5,655 bases of DNA, from positions 1 through 5,655 of the forward strand of contig JAEOUJ010000370.1 of NCBI GenBank assembly GCA_016839405.1, written 5' to 3'. Of this stretch, positions 1 through 5,052 are shown piece by piece; positions within the stretch are counted from its first letter, which is position 1, and each line of letters begins with the position of its first letter. Below the pieces are notes generated by a model that saw nothing but the letters and a program-made list of their open reading frames with translations, was not told where the DNA came from and did no database searches. Both the position numbers and the translations under genes were made by a program. This stretch comes from Candidatus Gerdarchaeota archaeon (GTDB lineage: Archaea > Asgardarchaeota > Heimdallarchaeia > JABLTI01).

Positions 1-1
1 C

Positions 2-94
2 GAAAGCGGTATTGTTTTAGGAGTGTCAATTAGCACTATAGGTATTGTTTTAACTTTCGCTGTATTGCTTTCTCGTAAGGCAAAGAAGAAATAG
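2..94 (+). CDS. C-terminal end of a membrane-anchored protein (partial)
   Basis: Only the last 30 codons and the TAG stop are inside the window; the start lies outside. The visible peptide begins ESG, continues with about 20 uninterrupted hydrophobic or small residues (a single transmembrane helix, visible residues 4-23) and ends in a basic tail, SRKAKKK. A hydrophobic helix followed by a short Lys/Arg tail at the extreme C-terminus is the classical stop-transfer or anchor arrangement of archaeal surface proteins, with the bulk outside the cell and the basic tail inside. The layout resembles the C-terminal sorting or anchor tails annotated in Asgard and other archaeal surface proteins, but the ectodomain is not visible, so function cannot be assigned. 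The gene converges on the M24 peptidase gene, 32 bases away. Confidence 0.7.
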   Translation, partial: ESGIVLGVSISTIGIVLTFAVLLSRKAKKK

Positions 95-121
95 AAGAAA
101 AAATCCATAAGGATTTCTTCT
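93..121. terminator. Bidirectional hairpin terminator between convergent genes
   Basis: A six-pair stem AAATCC/GGATTT (101-106 with 111-116) closes a four-base loop. AGAAG (93-97) and CTTCT (117-121) can extend it past a three-base bulge. On the plus strand it is followed by a pyrimidine tract (CTTTTT); on the minus strand the stem runs directly into TTTCTTCT. It sits exactly between the stop codons of the plus-strand membrane protein and the minus-strand peptidase, so it can serve both. Archaeal termination depends chiefly on the U-rich tract, which is present in both directions. Confidence 0.6.
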
Positions 122-126
122 CTTTT

Positions 127-1344
127 TCATTTAATTAACCAAAACTTATCTTGTCTTGGAATTAAGAATCTACAACCATCTTTTATTACGACGATATCTT
201 CTTCTAATGATACATAACCATAATTTTTAGTTTTCACATTTAATTCCAATGTAAAAATCATATTCTCTTCGACTATTCCTTTTGGGACATCTCTATATCT
301 TTCCCACAAAGGTCCTAATAGCACTCCACCATCATGTGTTCGTGTTCCTACTTGATGTCCTAATGCATGGTCATACTCTTCATAACCCCTTTCCAATACA
401 TAATCTCGAGCAATTTTATCCACCTCAAATCCTTTAACGCCTGGTTTGATAAATTCTGCAGCTCGAGTAATTGCTCCATGAACAGTCTCGAAAGCATGTA
501 ATAGCTCTTCGGGTATTTCTTTTTCTTCTCCAAAGAAATACATTCTTTGTATATCAGAGCAATATCCATGTAATTTAATGCCAAAATCGAAATGAACTGT
601 ATGACCCTTTTTAACTTCTATATCTGGTTGAGGTCCTGCATGACCAATTTCTTTATTCGGTCCTGCATCCACTGCTGGACAAGAATTTCTTTGCCAAGAT
701 TCTATTACTTCTAATCGATCCATTTCATTATGAAACATTTCTTGAATTTCTACTTCATTCATACCTATTTTTATCTTAGCAGTTATTTTTTCATAAATTT
801 CTTTTGTTAATTCACATGCTTTAGTTACTAAATCGATTTCAGTTTGTGATTTGTGTCCACGCAATTTTTGAACAATTGATAATGCACTAATGAATTTTTC
901 TTGATGTTCTTCTAATATCTCAGAAAGAATCATATACATTCCATAGGTTAAGCCATCTGATGTAACATCATCTTTTGAATAATTAAGGGCTATTTTCTTA
1001 GGTTTTATGCTATCAATAAAATCCTTCAATGGTTTTGAAATTCCTTCCTTATAGCCTATTACTTCATCCCAAATTCCCTTATTCTCCTCATTTATCACAT
1101 CATAATTACCTACCACAGCTGTTTTTGTAAATTTCTCATCTTGTAATGAAAAAATGAAAGCTGATTGCCAAACGATATCACCAATTACAACTAATTCCAT
1201 TACTGGATCAGGTATTGCTGCTGTTGAACGTACAAAAACAATCCAACAATCGATCCCACATTCTTCCATAATAGTTTGTAATTGTTCATGCTTTTCTTTT
1301 GCAATCTTTAAATGTAAATCTCTAGGGATTTTTGATTCACTCAT
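127..1344 (-). CDS. M24 family metallopeptidase (Xaa-Pro peptidase-like)
   Basis: A 405-residue cytosolic protein with the two-domain plan of aminopeptidase P and prolidase: a creatinase-like N-terminal domain (about 10-160) and a pita-bread M24 catalytic domain (about 165-400). All five expected dimetal ligands are visible: D253 (in HFDFG), D264 (in GYCSDIQR), H330 (in ALGHQVG), E367 (in TLELNV) and E382 (in EEDIVV). The usual substrate-binding histidine is H235 (in GHAGP). The second histidine motif reads THDGG (H337) instead of the common HExP, followed by LLGPLWERY, which I recall as typical of one M24 subfamily. Family members remove or split residues next to proline using Mn or Co; the exact substrate cannot be read here. 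No signal peptide is seen. The ATG start has only a weak upstream GTGAG. The gene stands alone, 440 bases downstream of the SPFH gene on the same strand, and ends at a bidirectional hairpin. Confidence 0.92.
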   Translation of the reverse strand: MSESKIPRDLHLKIAKEKHEQLQTIMEECGIDCWIVFVRSTAAIPDPVMELVVIGDIVWQSAFIFSLQDEKFTKTAVVGNYDVINEENKGIWDEVIGYKEGISKPLKDFIDSIKPKKIALNYSKDDVTSDGLTYGMYMILSEILEEHQEKFISALSIVQKLRGHKSQTEIDLVTKACELTKEIYEKITAKIKIGMNEVEIQEMFHNEMDRLEVIESWQRNSCPAVDAGPNKEIGHAGPQPDIEVKKGHTVHFDFGIKLHGYCSDIQRMYFFGEEKEIPEELLHAFETVHGAITRAAEFIKPGVKGFEVDKIARDYVLERGYEEYDHALGHQVGTRTHDGGVLLGPLWERYRDVPKGIVEENMIFTLELNVKTKNYGYVSLEEDIVVIKDGCRFLIPRQDKFWLIK

Positions 1345-1486
1345 TTGAACTCACAACGAATTTATTATTTTACAACTTGAAAAGCATTAAACAATAAATT
1401 AATTTTGATAGGTTTTCATCTTTTTTTGTAGCGGGACAAAATTTTTAAATTTTCAAGACAAAATATAATGGGTTTTATTAGGGAGA

Positions 1487-1554
1487 AAAGAAAAAGAAGA
1501 TGAACATCTTCAACCAGAAGATACAAGGATTTTACCTTGTTCTTCTTTTTCTTT
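1487..1554. repeat. Perfect three-way-junction inverted repeat with alternative hairpins
   Basis: A 14-base arm AAAGAAAAAGAAGA (1487-1500) is the exact reverse complement of TCTTCTTTTTCTTT (1541-1554). Between them lie two more perfect hairpins with no bases separating them: ATCTTC-AACCA-GAAGAT (1506-1522) and ACAAGG-ATTTTA-CCTTGT (1523-1540). The middle ATCTTC can instead pair with the GAAGAT at 1496-1501, which breaks the inner end of the long stem. Read on the minus strand, this alternative gives GAAGATGTTCATCTTC directly followed by TTTTTCTTTTCT, the form of an intrinsic terminator. The pairing is certain from sequence; any switching role is inference. Confidence 0.6.
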
Positions 1555-1628
1555 GTTGGTGTTTTTAAAAGTAGGTTTGAATTATAGTACGAGAAGTGAG
1601 GTATATTTTCCCTATTATCCTCGTTTCT

Positions 1629-1651
1629 CCCTCTCCCTCCCATATAATCCC
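1629..1651 (-). other. G-quadruplex motif
   Basis: The minus strand reads GGG-N7-GGG-N1-GGG-N3-GGG (loops ATTATAT, A and AGA), which satisfies the usual four-run G-quadruplex rule. The plus strand correspondingly carries four CCC runs. Such a motif is out of character for this AT-rich window and lies beside the GC-rich hairpin. If transcribed from the minus strand it would be an RNA quadruplex. Confidence 0.5.
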
Positions 1652-1664
1652 TTATTTCCTTTCT

Positions 1665-1688
1665 TATGGCGGGGTTTTCCCCGTCATA
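1665..1688. repeat. GC-rich ten-pair hairpin
   Basis: TATGGCGGGG (1665-1674) pairs with CCCCGTCATA (1679-1688) around a TTTT loop. Nine pairs are Watson-Crick and one is G-T. On the opposite strand the same position is an A-C mismatch, which mildly favours a plus-strand RNA. It is the most GC-rich stretch seen in the window outside genes. No U-run follows it on the plus strand, so it does not look like a simple terminator. Confidence 0.5.
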
Positions 1689-1750
1689 TCCAATTTATTA
1701 ACCTAAGAAATATCATTAAGATTTGAAAATTATTTAAGAAAAAGAAGAAA

Positions 1751-1779
1751 AGAAGAATCCTCAGAAAGAGGATTTTTTT
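1751..1779 (-). terminator. Hairpin terminator of the SPFH gene
   Basis: A perfect seven-pair stem AATCCTC/GAGGATT (1756-1762 with 1768-1774) has a five-base loop and starts six bases past the SPFH stop codon. On the minus strand it is followed by a long pyrimidine tract (CTTCTTTTCTTCTTTTTC). The outer bases can extend the stem with A-T and G-T pairs to about 12. Its core and flanks (GAAG, ATCC/GGAT, CTTC) closely resemble the hairpin at 93-121. Confidence 0.7.
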
Positions 1780-1784
1780 AAAAA

Positions 1785-2765
1785 TTAATCAAATTTCATA
1801 CCACAAGCAGAGCAGAATTTCTCGCCTTCGTCGATTTTGTCACCACAATTGGTACAAAATTGGAGAGCTTTCCTGGGTTTAACACCCATTTGAGTTCCAC
1901 ATGCTGGACAGAATTTTGCTGCTGGTGAAGTATGACCACCACATTTTGGACAGGTAATAACTGCTCTATCTTCTGGAGTATCAGATTTTTTAGCTTTCTC
2001 AGCTTGTTTCATAAGCTCAGGCATAAGAACCATTCCAGCTCCAAAACCCGCACCAGGTGATTTGCCTAAATGCTCACTAGATTTTTCAACAGTCTTCAAA
2101 GTAATAATCTTATCAGCTGAAACACCGGATTGCATCCAGAATAATCGATCACGATATTCAGGAGTTGTATCGACTCCAAGATATTTCAAATCAATTAGTC
2201 GGATACCCCATCTATTTAAATCAGGCAGGATATTCTTTTCAATTTCTTCGCTAACTTCATTCAATTCGCGCATTACTTGAATCAATTGGAAATGAGATAA
2301 TTGATCAATAGAAGTTTGAACGAAGAAACCTCGTAAGTATTCGCTAGCTGCTTGAGTATTGTAAATACTTTGATTACCAACAATTTCCATAACAAAAGCA
2401 CTTGGGTCAGTTACTTCCCAATAATATTCGCCATGGAATTGTAATGGAGCTAAATCCATAGTTTGGCTTCTTCCACCGAATTTTCCTTTGAAATCACTTG
2501 TGCTGACAAAAATAACTTCAGCGTTGAAAGGTTCGCGATCAAAACCAACAATTCTTGATAAGAATTTAGTAATTAGAGGAAGATTCTTTGTTTTGATGAA
2601 GTGTCTTCCAGGAGGAAGGACATCGAAAGCCTTGCCTTCTTTAAATAACACTGCAGCTTGATTCTGCTTTACTATTATCTGACTACCCCATTGAATTCGA
2701 TCATCTGGGTGTCGATAAACTATATCTCCGGGCCTTGCGCCCATCCATTCGTATACCTCTGGCAT
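1785..2765 (-). CDS. SPFH-domain protein with tandem C-terminal zinc ribbons (YdjI-like)
   Basis: A 326-residue protein. Residues about 27-215 form an SPFH (stomatin/prohibitin/flotillin) type domain: a QAAVLFKEGKAFDVLPPGRH segment near 36-55, the strand-rich middle, and a helical part ending in RWGIRLIDLKYLGVDTTPEY. A Gly/Ala-rich stretch (236-247) and a charged linker lead to two C4 zinc ribbons: C272, C275, C286, C289 and C304, C307, C318, C321. There is no N-terminal transmembrane segment, unlike classical flotillins and stomatins. The closest architecture I know is Bacillus YdjI, an SPFH protein with zinc ribbons tied to membrane-stress (PspA-like) systems; the same role here is inference, and no PspA homologue is in the window. 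The ATG start has a good Shine-Dalgarno sequence (AAGGTGT, seven bases away). The gene is divergent from the E1-like gene, and paired palindromes upstream suggest it is regulated. Confidence 0.88.
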   Translation of the reverse strand: MPEVYEWMGARPGDIVYRHPDDRIQWGSQIIVKQNQAAVLFKEGKAFDVLPPGRHFIKTKNLPLITKFLSRIVGFDREPFNAEVIFVSTSDFKGKFGGRSQTMDLAPLQFHGEYYWEVTDPSAFVMEIVGNQSIYNTQAASEYLRGFFVQTSIDQLSHFQLIQVMRELNEVSEEIEKNILPDLNRWGIRLIDLKYLGVDTTPEYRDRLFWMQSGVSADKIITLKTVEKSSEHLGKSPGAGFGAGMVLMPELMKQAEKAKKSDTPEDRAVITCPKCGGHTSPAAKFCPACGTQMGVKPRKALQFCTNCGDKIDEGEKFCSACGMKFD

Positions 2766-2772
2766 ACCATTT

Positions 2773-2779
2773 ACACCTT
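2773..2779 (-). promoter_or_regulatory. Ribosome binding site of the SPFH gene
   Basis: The minus strand reads AAGGTGT seven bases before the ATG. It matches the archaeal anti-Shine-Dalgarno complement GGAGGTGT over six bases and supports this start codon. Confidence 0.6.
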
Positions 2780-2786
2780 TTTTTGT

Positions 2787-2820
2787 AAAATTACGTAATT
2801 TTTTACCATTATAATGGTAA
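2787..2820. promoter_or_regulatory. Two abutting perfect palindromes, likely operator of the SPFH gene
   Basis: AAAATTACGTAATTTT (2787-2802, 16 bp) and TTACCATTATAATGGTAA (2803-2820, 18 bp) are both perfect palindromes and touch with no spacer. They lie 22-55 bases upstream of the SPFH ATG, between its Shine-Dalgarno sequence and a TATA-like box. A bound dimeric regulator would therefore sit on the expected transcription start and early leader. Their centres are about 17 bp apart. The second contains TTATAA and could itself be a TATA element. The palindromes are read directly; the operator role is inference. Confidence 0.55.
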
Positions 2821-2843
2821 TACTGAGTTTATTCATTCCTATT

Positions 2844-2853
2844 TAATATAAAA
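2844..2853 (-). promoter_or_regulatory. TATA-like box of the SPFH gene
   Basis: The minus strand reads TTTATATTAA here, a good match to the archaeal TATA box. A start about 25 bases downstream would fall near 2823, next to the palindromes, giving a leader of roughly 58 bases. The box is flanked by CATTCC (2834-2839) and GGAATG (2866-2871), a six-base inverted repeat that may be chance. Confidence 0.4.
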
Positions 2854-2977
2854 ATTATTGCTTTGGGAATGTTCTTTATTTTATTAAATTAAAAACCACA
2901 ATAGAAAACTTTAAACTTAAAGGTTAATGTAATTTGATTCACAAATAAACTAAAAAATAAACAATTTTCTCGAGTGT

Positions 2978-2983
2978 GGAGAG
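2978..2983 (+). promoter_or_regulatory. Ribosome binding site deciding a TTG start
   Basis: GGAGAG lies just before the TTG codon at 2987; the GGAG core leaves five bases to the start. No ATG or GTG exists in frame between the upstream stop (2951-2953) and this TTG. The first internal ATG would remove the conserved RYDRQ segment, so TTG is the best-supported start. Confidence 0.6.
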
Positions 2984-2986
2984 TTT

Positions 2987-3979
2987 TTGTCACGATATGA
3001 TCGTCAAATGCGCATTGATGGCTGGAATCAAGAAGAACTAAACAAATCAACTGCTCTTATTGCAGGTATTGGTGCCCTAGGTTCCTTTATTGCTACAAAT
3101 CTAGCTCTCTCAGGTGTTGGAAAATTAATTTTAGTTGATATGGATACTGTTGAGTTAACTAATTTAAATCGTCAATTGTTATTTCGTAAACGTGATATTC
3201 GAAAATATAAATCAGAAGTTGCTGCAAAACACCTTCGTAAATTAAATCCTGATATTGAAATAATTTCTCTCCCTAGAAAAATAGAAAATATTAAGCGTTC
3301 CTATTATCAAATGAGTGATGTTATTATTGCAGGTCTTGATACTTTTGATGTTCGTAGATGGTTAAATTCATTAGCTGTTGATCTTAAAAAACCATTAATT
3401 TCAGGTGGTATGTTTGGTTTAATGGGACAAGTTCAACGTATTATTCCTTACGAAACTCCTTGCTTTGAATGCCAACCTCTTATCCCTCAAGAAAAATTAA
3501 GCCAAGCTTGTAGCCCTTTAGGTGAGAAACGCAAACACATGGATAAAAAGCCTGTTGCACCTATGCCAGCAGTTGCTACTTTATCTATGATCATTGGTGG
3601 TATTATGAGTCAAGAAGCACTTAAACTTCTCATGAAACTTGGTGCTCCTCTAGATAATTACTTGTTTTATGATGGTTTCACTAATACAACAACAATAGTT
3701 AAACTTGAAAGAAAATTCAATTGCCCTGTTTGTGGTGGTTTTTATGATTTAGAAGAAGCAACCTTCACAATTGAAGATGGTGAAAAAATCAGTGATATTA
3801 TTACACGCGTAGCTTATGCTTTTGGTTTAGCAGCGCCTAAAATTATGTTACGTGGTATTATTCTTGATAATGATATGATTATTAATAAAAAGAATTTGAA
3901 ATCTGGGAGTAAATTATTTGTTATGGATGAACGATTGGCTAAACCACTCAAACTTCTTGTTCAAAAACACAAAGATTAA
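2987..3979 (+). CDS. E1-like ubiquitin-activating (ThiF/MoeB/UBA) enzyme with C-terminal ubiquitin-fold domain
   Basis: A 330-residue E1-superfamily enzyme that should adenylate the C-terminus of a ubiquitin-like protein. RYDRQ (3-7) opens the fold and includes the expected arginine finger. The nucleotide loop is GIGALG (27-32), followed by D51/D53, the ATP-binding NLNRQ (59-63), K75 and D118. Zinc ligands are C159, C162, C246 and C249. C175 (in QACSPLG), 13 residues after C162, sits where UBA2 and UBA3 carry their catalytic cysteine, and the helix near 194-216 (ATLSMIIGG...EALKLL) matches the family. After the second CxxC, residues 255-328 look like a beta-grasp domain: TIEDGEKISDII, a helix, LRGIILDN and LKSGSKLFVMDE. 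This resembles ubiquitin and the E2-recruiting ubiquitin-fold domain of UBA3. The large catalytic-cysteine insertion of eukaryotic E1s is absent. The start is TTG. No ubiquitin, E2, RING or Rpn11-like gene is adjacent. A sulfur-carrier role (MoeB/UbaA type) remains possible. Confidence 0.9.
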   Translation: MSRYDRQMRIDGWNQEELNKSTALIAGIGALGSFIATNLALSGVGKLILVDMDTVELTNLNRQLLFRKRDIRKYKSEVAAKHLRKLNPDIEIISLPRKIENIKRSYYQMSDVIIAGLDTFDVRRWLNSLAVDLKKPLISGGMFGLMGQVQRIIPYETPCFECQPLIPQEKLSQACSPLGEKRKHMDKKPVAPMPAVATLSMIIGGIMSQEALKLLMKLGAPLDNYLFYDGFTNTTTIVKLERKFNCPVCGGFYDLEEATFTIEDGEKISDIITRVAYAFGLAAPKIMLRGIILDNDMIINKKNLKSGSKLFVMDERLAKPLKLLVQKHKD

Positions 3980-3999
3980 TCTTGATTTCTTTAGAAGCA

Positions 4000-4007
4000 T
4001 ATATATA
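4000..4007 (+). promoter_or_regulatory. TATA-like box of the COG1395 regulator
   Basis: TATATATA lies 69 bases before the ATG at 4077. A start about 25 bases downstream gives a leader of roughly 45 bases that retains the AGGA ribosome site (4063-4066). It shows that the regulator can be transcribed separately from the E1-like gene, although the 97-base gap has no clear terminator. Confidence 0.4.
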
Positions 4008-4035
4008 CCAAAACTCATTAATTCCTTTTTCAATA

Positions 4036-4054
4036 TAATTATATAGTATAATTA
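4036..4054 (+). promoter_or_regulatory. AT-rich dyad upstream of the regulator gene
   Basis: TAATTATA-TAG-TATAATTA is a perfect inverted repeat with a three-base spacer, placed between the likely TATA box and the ribosome site. Its position suits an operator, possibly for autoregulation by the downstream helix-turn-helix protein. Being all A/T apart from one G, it may instead be a second TATA element or chance. Confidence 0.35.
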
Positions 4055-4076
4055 AGCAGCCTAGGAACGAAATTAT

Positions 4077-5051
4077 ATGGCAATAGATCAGAGAGAAATT
4101 TTCTATCAAGAAGTTACTCAAATTCTTGAGCAATCTCATTTTGATTTATCTACCCCACTTTTAGGTTGTGGTGGTTGTGTTGATCTAGTTGCTAAAAGAC
4201 AAACACTTCTAGTATTAATTAAACTCTTATTGAATATTGATAGTTTTCGTGAAGAACAGGCTTTTGAGTTAAATAAATTAGCATCAATGCTTAACGGATT
4301 TCCTTTGATTGTAGGGCAAAAAATTCGTAAAAATGTTGATATCGAAGATGGAGTAGTTTATAAACGATATGAAATACCTACTGTTTCTGTAGAAACCTTA
4401 CGTGATCTTATGCTAAATAATCTTCCACCAATGGTTTTTGCGCATCGTGGTGGCTATAAAGTAAGATTTGATGGTGATTTACTTAAGAAAAAACGATTGG
4501 AACAAGAACTTAGTTTAAGTGATCTTGAACATATAACAGACATTCACATATCAAAAACAACAATTTATGAATATGAAAAAGGAACAGTTTTTGCTGATCC
4601 AGGCATTGCAATAAAACTTGAGGAATTTTTCAAAGAGCAATTTATATTTGCAATTAATTTATTCAAGGAATTTGAGCAAATTGGTTCAATTAGAACACCT
4701 AGTTCCTTCAACAATGCTCCAAAAAGTGATCTTGAACAGGATGTTAAGAGGCATTTTGATGGTATTGGTTTTACAGATCAATTATGGACAAAGAAAATGC
4801 CAATCCGTGTTTTAGCTAAAGAACCAAAGAAAGATGAGAAAAAACCTTCAACAACTATTACGGGCATATCTGAACAAGCTTCCGCTGAAGATGTTGGTAA
4901 AAAAGCTGAAGCTGCTTGTAATATATCAAAAATAGCTGAGGTAAAACCATTAATTATACTTGGAAATGAATTAGATACAATAACTATTAATGGTGTGCCA
5001 ATTATCACAATAGCTGAATTATTAAGAAAAGCAAAGAAAAAAGAGTCTTGA
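4077..5051 (+). CDS. Archaeal HTH-type transcriptional regulator (COG1395 family)
   Basis: A 324-residue protein of the archaeal putative HTH regulator family, at the family's usual length. The N-terminal domain (about 1-120) has the family features: a CVDLVAKR segment, LIKLLLNIDS (48-56), a PLIVGQKIR strand (76-84), and VYKRYEIPTVSVETL (94-108). A Cro/C1-type helix-turn-helix lies at about 131-190 (LLKKKRLEQELSLSDL, then the recognition helix ISKTTIYEYEKG). A charged low-complexity linker (about 246-285) joins a conserved C-terminal piece (VKPLIILGNELDTITINGVPIITIAELL). A C31-GG-C34 pair is present but too isolated to be a zinc site. Family members are predicted DNA-binding regulators; targets are unknown. 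The ATG is preceded by AGGA at ten bases. The gene follows the E1-like gene by 97 bases and ends one base from the convergent RNase HII stop. Confidence 0.92.
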   Translation: MAIDQREIFYQEVTQILEQSHFDLSTPLLGCGGCVDLVAKRQTLLVLIKLLLNIDSFREEQAFELNKLASMLNGFPLIVGQKIRKNVDIEDGVVYKRYEIPTVSVETLRDLMLNNLPPMVFAHRGGYKVRFDGDLLKKKRLEQELSLSDLEHITDIHISKTTIYEYEKGTVFADPGIAIKLEEFFKEQFIFAINLFKEFEQIGSIRTPSSFNNAPKSDLEQDVKRHFDGIGFTDQLWTKKMPIRVLAKEPKKDEKKPSTTITGISEQASAEDVGKKAEAACNISKIAEVKPLIILGNELDTITINGVPIITIAELLRKAKKKES

Positions 5052-5052
5052 G

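Larger units (their letters stand above)
1484..1707 (-). ncRNA. Candidate structured small RNA or long leader of the M24 gene
   Basis: On the minus strand a TATA-like stretch (CTTAAATAATTTT, 1738-1726) would place a transcript start near 1707. The RNA would then contain in order a GC-rich hairpin (1688-1665), a G-quadruplex motif (1651-1629), and a perfect three-way-junction element or terminator hairpin ending in a U-rich tract (1554-1484). The parts are visible in the sequence; that they are transcribed as one RNA, and on this strand, is inference. The GC hairpin pairs fully only on the plus strand, through a G-U pair, and has an A-C mismatch on the minus strand, which argues against this strand. 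Alternatives are a leader of the peptidase gene, a plus-strand RNA, or unrelated DNA structures. Confidence 0.3.
1345..1784. other. Gene-less, structure-rich intergenic region
   Basis: No convincing coding region lies in these 440 bases between two minus-strand genes. Going down the minus strand it holds the SPFH terminator hairpin (1779-1751), a TATA-like AT stretch (about 1738-1726), a GC-rich hairpin (1688-1665), a four-run G tract (1651-1629), a perfect three-way-junction fold or alternative terminator (1554-1487), and a plain AT-rich stretch (1480-1345) that should carry the M24 promoter. For that promoter AATTAATTTATT near 1407-1396 and AAAATAATAAAT near 1372-1361 are both possible TATA boxes, and I cannot choose between them. 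I see no tRNA, SRP RNA or RNase P RNA signature. Confidence 0.7.

Noticed and set aside
1435..1464. Direct repeat GACAAAAT (1435-1442 and 1457-1464), spaced 22 bases apart
   Set aside because: An eight-base repeat is expected by chance in a stretch this long and AT-rich. The two-helical-turn spacing alone is not enough.
1416..1643. A 75-codon minus-strand open frame with many Lys and hydrophobic residues
   Set aside because: It is composed of the translated G-rich tract and hairpin arms, resembles no known family and has no independent ribosome site. The structures explain the sequence better.
1345..1784. SRP RNA, RNase P RNA or tRNA in the large intergenic region
   Set aside because: None of the conserved core motifs of these RNAs could be found on either strand.
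2909..2922. CTTTAA-AC-TTAAAG dyad in the E1 upstream region
   Set aside because: The short A/T-rich arms and unclear position relative to a promoter make chance the simpler explanation.
3005..3010. Internal ATG (codon 8) as the start of the E1-like gene
   Set aside because: It would delete the conserved RYDRQ segment, and the TTG at 2987 has a well-placed GGAG.
3972..3983. 12-base palindrome AAGATTAATCTT over the E1 stop codon, considered as a terminator
   Set aside because: The stem is short, A/T-rich and lacks a proper loop, and the following tract is only moderately T-rich, so it is not supportable as a terminator.
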